This document shows positions 1 to 5,889 of a DNA stretch of 8,324 bases, piece after piece. Below the pieces are notes generated by a model. It saw only the letters and a program-made list of their open reading frames with translations. It was not told the DNA's origin and did not search any database. The DNA lies in assembly GCA_025869455.1 (NCBI GenBank), contig JAOZVT010000635.1, positions 1 through 8,324 of the forward strand, read 5' to 3'. Positions within the stretch are counted from its first letter, which is position 1; each line of letters opens with the position of its first letter. The DNA comes from Prosthecobacter sp. (GTDB lineage: Bacteria; Verrucomicrobiota; Verrucomicrobiia; Verrucomicrobiales; Verrucomicrobiaceae). The position numbers and the translations under genes are program-made.

Positions 1-3000
1 ACCATTTTCCCAGCCAGTAAGATCTGCAAAGTTTGTTAGCGCCAGGGTGACGTAGTTACCTTCTGCATTTCCCTGAATAGCACCCGAAGCCACGGCGGCA
101 GCCAAGATCTCTGTGATGTTAAAGGTAGAAGCGCCCGTCCAGCCTGTGGAGTCATCGAAGTTGCCGCCGAGCTTCCATTCAAAGGTCCAGACCTCTTGAG
201 CTGTTGTTGTTCCCTGCCTCCACTGTTCGGCACGGAAGCCAAAGGAGATGTTAGCACCTTCGATCGTCGAACCTGAGTTGTTGGCAAAGGTCGCTCCAAA
301 AGCTCCCACAAAACTGCCACTGGAAACCGAACCCAGGGCACGATCAGCATCCGCAGCCGTACCATAGTTGTAGTTTTTGCCAGAGTTTGAACCGCCATCT
401 GAAATGGCCAGCACAGAAGTACCAGGATTGGCATCCGAATCATAAGCAAACCAGCCATTCGGGGGAGTGGTGCCAGAAGTTCCCATGCCATTGAAGTCCT
501 GAAGGTAGTTTCCATTGCCAGTGATGCTGATGGCCCCCAAAGGATTAACAAGAAGTGTCGCAGGATCGCTTATGGCAAAATTATCAACACCCGTCCCCGT
601 GACTACCACGCTGTAACTGCCTTCATCTGATTCTTGGGCGGCATTGATGGTGTAGGTAGCTGAGTTTGAATCGGGAATATCCGTCACGCCTTTGCGCCAC
701 TGATAAGTCAAGACACCACTTCCAGCCGCTGTCACGGTAAAGGAAACGGGCACACCTGGATCCACAATCTTTGATTGAGGATGACCGGTGATGGAAACCG
801 GAACAAACGGATCAATGACATCTAGAACAGCGATTTCACTGGGGACAGAATTTCCATCTGAACTGACCACAACCGAATAATTTCCCTGATCGCTCTCTTG
901 AACTGAATTGATCGTGTAGCTGGCGGAGATCGCGTCTGGAATGAGTTCAATACCTTTATACCACTGATAAGTGATTTCACCTGGAGCCGAAGCCACGACG
1001 GTGAAGGTAACTTGCGTACCTGGATCAACGGAGACGGAATCAGGCTGGTCAACGATGGTGATCGCCGTGCTGACAATGGAGATGGTTCCATTCGTGGAAA
1101 AGGTGCTGGTGCTCCACGCCATAGAGGGATCCAGCACTGGTAGGAGGGAGAAATCAATGCCTGTGAAATCAGGCGTGACGCTGGCATCCCAATCCAGAAG
1201 ATCAAAGCTCTGCCCAATCGCCAGAGTAAAGCCACCGATGACATCCACATCAATCTTTCCAGCGAAGGTGACGGCAGCGGCAGCGCCATCGGGTTTGGCA
1301 AGAATCAAGGCATCATAGTCTGTGCCACGAGTGGTGCCGCCAATGTCAAAATGCAGCACTGAGTCAGCGGCCCCGGCCAAGCCCGCAAAAGCTGTGACGG
1401 CCTTCGCTGTGCCGACGGTGCCGATGGCTAACTTTGTCCCAGCAAGCAAGCTGATCGGCTGTGAAATGTTGGCTGTGGCACTTATGGCGGTGGATGGGTC
1501 CAATTCGACCGTGACTGTGTCTGTCAGTTTCAAAGGTGGCTGGTAGCCCGACATGTCACCTGCCAGTGTCAGGATGCCGTTTCCGCCAACCGCAAAACCT
1601 GTTAGGGTGCCGCCATTGGCTGCTACGGTGACGAAGGCACCCGTGAGCGTTGTATGATTGCTGACATTCAGGCGAATGTCTCCTGTCGTGCCAGAGGCCA
1701 GGAAAAAGCCGATGTTGCCCTGAAAGGTCATGTCTGAGCCTAACAATGCGACAGGAGCCCCATCACGCCCGCCAATGGAAAGACCTGTGGCGATGCTGTC
1801 TGCATCGGTTAGATCCACGGTGCTCTCAATCTCACCGTAGTTAAAGAAGGTCTGTTGTGCCCCGAGTGAGTCTTTGTTGTTGATGACAATTTTACCCCCC
1901 GTCGCTGGTGACGCGCTCTGGCTGCCGATGGAGACACGGTTCAAAGTCGAATTTGCTCCGAATAGTTTCAGCGTTCCAGCACCAGACTTGGTCAAGGAAG
2001 CAGAACCACCCAAGGTGATGTCTCCGAGTAATTCCAGAGTGCTCGTGGCATCAGAAACGGAAGCGGTGCGCGAAGTGGTGCCCAGGTCCAAGCTATTGGA
2101 AACACTGGCGGTGCCGCCCACAAAGCTGGCGCTCAAGCCCGTAGCGGTGAGGGCATCTCCAGTCACCTTGCCTGCGGCGGAGAAGGCCAAGCTACCGACG
2201 GAGCGAACGCTACCTTTCAGATCTACAGTGCCGACATCTGCTACGCCTAGGCTACCCATGGTCACGTCTCCCAGGATTTCCAGAGTCGTCGTATCTGCCG
2301 GAGCGAAGTTACCGCTGCCAGTGATCGAGCGTGTCGCTGGCAATGAAAAAGAAGCGACGCTACTCAAAGTCCCGTTCAAAGTTAGGTCGTTGTCGGCGAC
2401 GCCGAGTGCTTCACTCGCCGCGATCTGGAGGACACCTCCGGTCAAGTCAACGAGGCCCGCGAATGTCTTACTTCCCGTAAGGATCAAAGTCCCAGTCCCC
2501 ACTTTGTTGATGCCGTTGACACCTGAAATATCTGAAGCGATTTCGGCCTGTGTCGCGATCACGTTCAGCACCGGTGTGTTGTCTGACAATTCTAAAACAC
2601 CACCGCTCAAAAGGATGGAGCCTTCTTCAAACTTAACGCTTCCTGTACTTTGTGTGCCTGAAAGAGTCACGGTGTAGATTCCTGTGGCATCCGTTCCGGC
2701 TGCAAAAACCGCATCTCCGCCGGGAGTCCAGGTGGTCGTTGCCGTCTCACCTGTTTCTGAATTTGTCCAAAAAGAATCGGTACCCCATGTTCCCGTAGGA
2801 GTGGCACCACCAGCACCAGCTGTTGCGCCGTTGGCATCCCAATAATTCAAAACGACAGGTGTGGAAGAGGCCACGCTGCCGTTAAATATGAAATCATTCA
2901 CACTGAAAGTACCACCGGAACCAGTAGCCGCCCATCCATAGAGACGGAATTCTATGGCCGTGGTCACATTCTGAAAACTGACTCCTGACAAATCAATCGT

Positions 3001-3453
3001 CCCTCCCGTGGCTGTCGGTGTTGCAATGTTTGCAGTGAAGCCATCCGCACTGGAACGTATGGCAAATGATTTGGCTCCAGAGCCCGATGCTTGACTCACG
3101 TAAACCAAATTCGTGAAGTCTATTTTAAAGCCATCTGCTGGAGTTAAGGTCCAAGTGAAGTAACCATCGGGGTCCAATTCAGTAGTATCCCAGCTATTGG
3201 CATTGTAACGCCCCGAGGCGCTTGTTCCTACAATCCCAGTTCCGCGACCGATCCCGGAAACCGTCAAGTTAGAAACGACCACCTGACCGGAAGTGTAGGG
3301 ATTGTTGGCGCTCGGATTGCTATCGGTGATGACGTTTGAAAAAATGGCATCCGCATGGACTGCCCCCGCTGAAAGAATCAACAAACCGAGACCCAAACAA
3401 ATGAAATTGGAGACAAGGAATCGGCGCGGGATGTAGGACAAAATTGACTTCAT
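1..3453 (-). CDS. Large secreted beta-strand-repeat protein with two Ig-like domains (3' end outside window)
   Basis: The minus frame is open for 1151 codons from an ATG at 3453 to the window edge; I checked every in-frame codon and found no stop. Residues 1-34 form a signal peptide: two Arg at 10-11, a hydrophobic core around 12-31 and a VHA|DA cleavage site. Residues about 35-190 are an N-terminal Ser/Asn/Gly-rich beta domain. Autotransporter-associated beta-strand-like repeats follow, with KVGTGTLILTG near residue 315, KSGAGTLKLFG near 485 and GNGILTLAG near 625. Two tandem Ig-like domains (about 796-971) carry YQWYKG/YQWRKG and QESDxGxYSVVV motifs. A Gly/Ser/Asn-rich domain follows, with RALGSVSSGS and EQWRQG. 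The only Cys is in the signal peptide, which fits an extracellular protein. A weak GAG Shine-Dalgarno lies 6 nt before the start. In this phylum such proteins often end in a PEP-CTERM sorting tail or an autotransporter barrel; that end is not visible. An adhesin or matrix role is inference. Confidence 0.88.
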   Translation of the reverse strand, partial: MKSILSYIPRRFLVSNFICLGLGLLILSAGAVHADAIFSNVITDSNPSANNPYTSGQVVVSNLTVSGIGRGTGIVGTSASGRYNANSWDTTELDPDGYFTWTLTPADGFKIDFTNLVYVSQASGSGAKSFAIRSSADGFTANIATPTATGGTIDLSGVSFQNVTTAIEFRLYGWAATGSGGTFSVNDFIFNGSVASSTPVVLNYWDANGATAGAGGATPTGTWGTDSFWTNSETGETATTTWTPGGDAVFAAGTDATGIYTVTLSGTQSTGSVKFEEGSILLSGGVLELSDNTPVLNVIATQAEIASDISGVNGINKVGTGTLILTGSKTFAGLVDLTGGVLQIAASEALGVADNDLTLNGTLSSVASFSLPATRSITGSGNFAPADTTTLEILGDVTMGSLGVADVGTVDLKGSVRSVGSLAFSAAGKVTGDALTATGLSASFVGGTASVSNSLDLGTTSRTASVSDATSTLELLGDITLGGSASLTKSGAGTLKLFGANSTLNRVSIGSQSASPATGGKIVINNKDSLGAQQTFFNYGEIESTVDLTDADSIATGLSIGGRDGAPVALLGSDMTFQGNIGFFLASGTTGDIRLNVSNHTTLTGAFVTVAANGGTLTGFAVGGNGILTLAGDMSGYQPPLKLTDTVTVELDPSTAISATANISQPISLLAGTKLAIGTVGTAKAVTAFAGLAGAADSVLHFDIGGTTRGTDYDALILAKPDGAAAAVTFAGKIDVDVIGGFTLAIGQSFDLLDWDASVTPDFTGIDFSLLPVLDPSMAWSTSTFSTNGTISIVSTAITIVDQPDSVSVDPGTQVTFTVVASAPGEITYQWYKGIELIPDAISASYTINSVQESDQGNYSVVVSSDGNSVPSEIAVLDVIDPFVPVSITGHPQSKIVDPGVPVSFTVTAAGSGVLTYQWRKGVTDIPDSNSATYTINAAQESDEGSYSVVVTGTGVDNFAISDPATLLVNPLGAISITGNGNYLQDFNGMGTSGTTPPNGWFAYDSDANPGTSVLAISDGGSNSGKNYNYGTAADADRALGSVSSGSFVGAFGATFANNSGSTIEGANISFGFRAEQWRQGTTTAQEVWTFEWKLGGNFDDSTGWTGASTFNITEILAAAVASGAIQGNAEGNYVTLALTNFADLTGWENG
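541..1068 (-). repeat. Tandem Ig-like domain repeat, two units of 264 bp (88 codons)
   Basis: Two consecutive in-frame units encode matching Ig-like domains: a QP/HPxS...VDPG opening strand, YQW[YR]KG, IPDxxSAxYTIN and QESD[QE]GxYSVVV. The nucleotide spacing is exact. The 12-mer ccactgataagt occurs at 697-708 and 961-972, and acctggatc at 754-762 and 1018-1026, both 264 bp apart. This suggests duplication of one domain followed by divergence. The copies have drifted, so the array is not a fresh duplication. Confidence 0.8.
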
Positions 3454-3494
3454 ATATAGCTCGATGGGGATAGCAGATGCATGAACCTAACAAT

Positions 3495-3506
3495 GTAACG
3501 TGTTAC
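3495..3506. promoter_or_regulatory. Inverted repeat GTAAC-GT-GTTAC in the leader of the large gene
   Basis: Arms 3495-3499 and 3502-3506 are perfect with a 2-bp centre. The heptamer GTAACGT at 3495-3501 recurs at 3538-3544 in the same orientation. Both copies fall between the predicted RpoN start (near 3561) and the ATG at 3453, so they could be repressor half-sites. A loop of 2 nt is too small for a stable RNA hairpin, which favours a protein-binding site if it is functional. Confidence 0.3.
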
Positions 3507-3571
3507 GCCTAATCAGCTCAAAGCAGAGCATTGGTTCGTAACGTTTTCGGCACATCAGACGTGGCGGGATT

Positions 3572-3587
3572 AGCCAGGATCGTGCCA
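3572..3587 (-). promoter_or_regulatory. Sigma-54 (RpoN) -24/-12 promoter element for the large secreted protein
   Basis: On the minus strand this reads TGGCACG-ATCC-TGGCT. The RpoN consensus is TGGCACG-N4-TTGC[AT], so only one specified base differs, and the invariant GG and GC are at the canonical spacing. The GG maps to plus positions 3585-3586 and the GC to 3573-3574. Transcription would start near 3561, giving a leader of about 108 nt before the ATG at 3453. The element points at the large gene, and inverted repeats lie upstream where an enhancer-binding activator would act. A single sequence match can arise by chance, so this is a strong candidate only. Confidence 0.6.
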
Positions 3588-3627
3588 GACATGTACACTT
3601 ATATCGGTCAAATCACTCAGCCCTACG

Positions 3628-3665
3628 CATCTAAAAACTGAGATTCTCTATGACAATTTTAGATG
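3628..3665. repeat. 9-bp inverted repeat CATCTAAAA / TTTTAGATG
   Basis: Perfect arms at 3628-3636 and 3657-3665 flank a 20-bp centre. The repeat is AT-rich and lies between the GACATGC palindrome and the sigma-54-like element. It could be a second operator or a weak hairpin in read-through RNA from the metallopeptidase gene. The sequence alone does not decide between these. Confidence 0.4.
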
Positions 3666-3682
3666 TCGATTCTTTTTGTTAG

Positions 3683-3703
3683 GACATGCGAAATATGCAT
3701 GTC
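3683..3703. promoter_or_regulatory. Perfect inverted repeat GACATGC-N7-GCATGTC, possible activator site
   Basis: Two perfect 7-bp arms (3683-3689 and 3697-3703) are separated by 7 bp, giving a centre-to-centre spacing of 14 bp. The pairing extends outward to 3679-3707 with one G-T/A-C position. A further GACATG half-site lies at 3588-3593, next to the sigma-54-like element. No T-run follows on either strand, so it does not look like an intrinsic terminator. The repeat is about 120-140 bp upstream of the predicted start of the large gene, the usual range for RpoN enhancer sites. Confidence 0.4.
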
Positions 3704-3787
3704 TTAAACTGATACTATTCTGTGCAGAACACTCAAATTGTCACACTCACGTTTCACAAGCAGACGTGAATCCACTGCATTATAAAT

Positions 3788-3806
3788 GCGGCAAAATCTG
3801 AGCCGC
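3788..3806 (-). terminator. Weak candidate terminator downstream of the metallopeptidase gene
   Basis: A perfect 5-bp GC stem, GCGGC / GCCGC (3788-3792 and 3802-3806), encloses a 9-nt loop. On the minus transcript it is followed by ATTTATAAT, which is only moderately U-rich. It lies about 135 nt past the metallopeptidase stop. The stem is short and a proper U-tract is missing, so this is tentative. Confidence 0.25.
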
Positions 3807-3940
3807 CAATGTCAAAAAAAGCATCTGTATAGGCACACCTTGATCGGCCACAGTGACGAAAGTGATGGTTGAGCCACTTTAACACCCATCATTGGATGAA
3901 CAAAAAGTATGATTCCATTACCCTACCAGCCACGCAGGCA

Positions 3941-4996
3941 TCACTTCCCAGCCCAAACGGTGGCAAAATGATGGGCGAGGCGTAGCTTTTGCGCCACGGG
4001 TACGGAAATGACAAAGGGATACAGCGGCTGTTCCCCCAGGCTGTGTGAGATCTCATTCAGTACGGTGGACAGACACATCCAGCGCTGGAGCCAGGCTAGA
4101 AATTCTCCATCTGCCACGCCATCTTGCGGGAGCATGGAGGGCAAAGTGCCAGCTTCCCCAGGAAGCATGACCAGCGGTAAGGCGATGAATTGAACCTGGA
4201 TTCCTAGGCTCTCACAAGTTTCCACCCCATCCACGATCTGAAGATAGTGCGCCCAGGTTTCCGCCCAGTCTTCCCAGGGATGGGAGGCGGCATAACCTGT
4301 GATATAATTTTGCTCCCACCCTGTGGGATTTCCCTTTTGGTAATGGGCGCTGAGAGCACTCGCGTAATCCAACCATTCGTCTCCAAAACGCTCCCGAAAG
4401 GCCAGCCGGAGAGGATCGTCCCAAGCCAGATCCGAAAGGCAGCGTTGCCAAAGATAATGGGCGCTTTCATGGCGGAAATGCCCCAGAAGGGTCCGGCTAT
4501 TTTCTCCGAGTTGCTGACGATTGATCTGACGGTAGGTATCATCCGCCTCTTCCAGATTCACCGTGATCACGCCATTCAGATGGCCTGTGGTAACGGTGGG
4601 ATTGGAGAGTGTGCTGATGATATCAAAGGCCAAGCCAATCTGCGGATTTTCCATTTTAGATGGCAACCGAATCCCCAGACGTAACAGGGTGTAGAGCAGT
4701 CTGCGCTTGGCCATTTCCATTCGCCCCCAAAGCATCAAATTCCGTTCGGTGCTCAGATCAGGGATCGTGCGATTCTTACGGCAAGCCTGACACAAGGTTT
4801 CTTTGACCGTGGTGGGAAGCACCCAATTGCAGACATTGTACTTGGTGCCATTGGCACAACGTTTGACCCCGTGAACAGGGACCACCTGGATCATGTTACC
4901 TCTTTGCGGATCATACCCCACTTCGATTCCACATTTCAGACATATTGTACTGCCAAAAAAGAGGACGTTACCGCAGTCACAGGTGAATCGTTGCAT
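3941..4996 (-). CDS. Putative zinc-binding metallopeptidase with N-terminal zinc ribbon (Peptidase_Mx / DUF2248-like)
   Basis: This is a 351-residue protein with no signal peptide, so it is likely cytoplasmic. The N-terminus is a zinc-ribbon region: C6-x-C8, C19-x2-C22, then C47, C56 and C69-x2-C72. The peptidase core carries HESAH (H176, E177, H180) in the context GHFRHESAHYLW, a gluzincin-type HExxH motif. Downstream, HPWEDWAETWAH (239-250) supplies the likely third zinc ligand (E242 or E246). This arrangement and the length match the uncharacterised Peptidase_Mx family as I know it; its physiological substrate is not known to me. The ATG at 4996 gives the complete first zinc knuckle, although no good Shine-Dalgarno precedes it. 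The gene is divergent from the L,D-transpeptidase, with 128 bp between the starts. Confidence 0.85.
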   Translation of the reverse strand: MQRFTCDCGNVLFFGSTICLKCGIEVGYDPQRGNMIQVVPVHGVKRCANGTKYNVCNWVLPTTVKETLCQACRKNRTIPDLSTERNLMLWGRMEMAKRRLLYTLLRLGIRLPSKMENPQIGLAFDIISTLSNPTVTTGHLNGVITVNLEEADDTYRQINRQQLGENSRTLLGHFRHESAHYLWQRCLSDLAWDDPLRLAFRERFGDEWLDYASALSAHYQKGNPTGWEQNYITGYAASHPWEDWAETWAHYLQIVDGVETCESLGIQVQFIALPLVMLPGEAGTLPSMLPQDGVADGEFLAWLQRWMCLSTVLNEISHSLGEQPLYPFVISVPVAQKLRLAHHFATVWAGK

Positions 4997-5067
4997 GGGT
5001 AGTCGATGAACAACTTCACAATGAAGCCGCTAAGTCTCTTCGTCTCTTTTAGCAGTTCTGTCACGTA

Positions 5068-5096
5068 ATAGGAGTCAGCGAAGAGTCGTTTGTCAA
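5068..5096 (-). promoter_or_regulatory. Candidate sigma-70-type promoter for the metallopeptidase gene
   Basis: On the minus strand a perfect -35 hexamer TTGACA (plus 5091-5096) is followed after 17 bp by TCCTAT (plus 5068-5073). The -10 matches TATAAT at only three positions. A start near 5060 would leave a leader of about 64 nt. The site lies in the divergent region shared with the L,D-transpeptidase gene. The -35 is strong and the -10 poor. Confidence 0.3.
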
Positions 5097-5124
5097 AAAG
5101 CTGTTCCTACCGCATTGATTTCCA

Positions 5125-5589
5125 GTGAATCTTACCCAGCCACGCCTTGAAGTCTCCGTCGCCACCCAGCGCTTAACGCTCTGGGAAGGTTTCCATTTGG
5201 TCAAAAGCTGGCCATGCAGTACTTCGAAATTTGGATTAGGCTACACAGAGGGTAGCAACAAAACTCCGCTAGGTGGCTTTGTGGTGAAGGAAAAACATGG
5301 GGACAATGCGGCCCTGGGCACCATTTTCAAAGCGCGCCAGCCGGTGGGCCTTTGGACACCTGACCAGGTGACGGATGATGATCTCATCCTGAGCCGTATC
5401 CTCTGGCTGGAGGGGATGGAGAAACGAAATGCCAACACCTTCCAGCGTTACATTTACATCCATGGCACCAATGACGAACGGCACATTGGCCGCCCCGCGA
5501 GCCACGGCTGTGTGAGGCTAAAGAATCGAGATGTGGTCGAACTGTATGAGCTGACGCCAATCGGCACGCAGGTTTGGATCAGCGAGTGA
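5125..5589 (+). CDS. Small L,D-transpeptidase (YkuD domain)
   Basis: This 154-residue protein is essentially one YkuD domain. The catalytic signature is clear: H113-G114 in YIYIHGTN, then S126-H127-G128-C129-V130-R131 in RPASHGCVRLKN, with C129 as the nucleophile. The N-terminal strands (LEVSVATQRLTLW) and the TPLGGFVV segment also fit the fold. Such enzymes form or edit 3-3 peptidoglycan cross-links or attach proteins to the wall. The start is the GTG at 5125; an in-frame TGA at 5116-5118 rules out anything earlier. There is no Shine-Dalgarno and no signal peptide or lipobox, which is odd for an enzyme expected in the periplasm. Either it is exported in another way, or the enzyme acts on something else. 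The stop is 12 bp from the convergent ptsH stop. Confidence 0.9.
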   Translation: MNLTQPRLEVSVATQRLTLWEGFHLVKSWPCSTSKFGLGYTEGSNKTPLGGFVVKEKHGDNAALGTIFKARQPVGLWTPDQVTDDDLILSRILWLEGMEKRNANTFQRYIYIHGTNDERHIGRPASHGCVRLKNRDVVELYELTPIGTQVWISE

Positions 5590-5601
5590 GCTTTGCCGTC
5601 G

Positions 5602-5874
5602 CTATTCAGCGTCTCCAAAACCTGTGCGGATCAGTTCCTCCAGATCTGCCATGGCAGCATCGGCATCCACGCCTTCGGTGGTGAGTTTGATGACCTCTCC
5701 ACGGCCAGCGGCCAGCATCATGAGACCCATGATGCTTTTGCCATTGACTGGCTCGTCGTCTTTTTCGACCCAAATGTCGCATTTGTACTTGCTGGCACGC
5801 TTGACGAACTGGGCAGCCGGGCGGGCATGCATCCCCATCTTGTTTTGGATCGTGAGGTCTTTGCTGATTGTCAT
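5602..5874 (-). CDS. ptsH: HPr-family phosphocarrier protein
   Basis: This is a 90-residue protein of normal HPr length. The active-site histidine is H16 in GMHARPAAQF. The regulatory serine is S47 in NGKSIMGLM, equivalent to Ser46 of Gram-positive HPr. H16 accepts phosphate from PEP via enzyme I, and S47 is the target of HPr kinase. Both sites are intact, so it can in principle serve transport and regulation. It lies 15 bp downstream of hprK on the same strand and is almost certainly co-transcribed with it. No enzyme I or EII gene is present in the window. No clear Shine-Dalgarno precedes the ATG at 5874, so translation may depend on coupling to hprK. It could be a regulatory NPr-like HPr rather than a sugar-PTS HPr. 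Confidence 0.95.
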   Translation of the reverse strand: MTISKDLTIQNKMGMHARPAAQFVKRASKYKCDIWVEKDDEPVNGKSIMGLMMLAAGRGEVIKLTTEGVDADAAMADLEELIRTGFGDAE

Positions 5875-5889
5875 GCGGGTGGGTGCTGG

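Larger units (their letters stand above)
3454..3940. other. 487-bp non-coding regulatory region
   Basis: There is no convincing gene in this stretch between the stop of the metallopeptidase and the start of the large secreted protein. It contains the sigma-54-like element (3572-3587) and inverted repeats at 3495-3506, 3628-3665, 3683-3703, 3747-3769 and 3788-3806. It most likely holds the 3' end of the metallopeptidase transcript on the right and the promoter plus leader of the large protein on the left. No tRNA or recognisable riboswitch was seen. A small RNA cannot be excluded. Confidence 0.7.

Noticed and set aside
36..1301. Minus-strand open frames of 171 and 159 codons (36-551 and 822-1301) in another frame
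   Set aside because: They overlap the large secreted protein on the same strand in a different frame. They have Leu/Pro/Arg-rich nonsense composition and no recognisable motif.
1874..2677. 267-codon open frame on the plus strand, opposite the large secreted protein
   Set aside because: It lies wholly antisense to a continuous 1151-codon frame with a signal peptide and recognisable domains. Its translation has no domain and reflects the Gly/Thr/Ala/Ser-rich codons of the real gene read backwards.
3679..3707. GACATGC stem-loop as an intrinsic terminator
   Set aside because: No T-run follows on the plus strand, and on the minus strand the hairpin is followed by an A-rich sequence (AACAAAAAG). 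Its symmetry and position fit a protein-binding site better.
3747..3769. Inverted repeat TCACGT-N11-ACGTGA
   Set aside because: The arms are only 6 bp and common by chance in a region this long. There is no T-run, no second copy and no clear position relative to a promoter, so it is mentioned but not listed as a site.
4204..4684. Overlapping open frames of 112, 79 and 145 codons within the metallopeptidase gene
   Set aside because: The metallopeptidase frame contains HESAH and HPWEDWAE across this span. The alternatives show no family motifs.
5036..5085. Inverted repeat CTCTTCG / CGAAGAG in the divergent promoter region
   Set aside because: The 7-bp arms are 36 bp apart and their extension fails at once. 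It could be an operator, but the match is too weak to claim.
5085..5125. Plus-strand promoter for the L,D-transpeptidase starting from TTGTCA at 5090-5095
   Set aside because: The hexamer at the correct spacing (CATTGA) is a poor -10 and would sit only 6 bp from the start codon.
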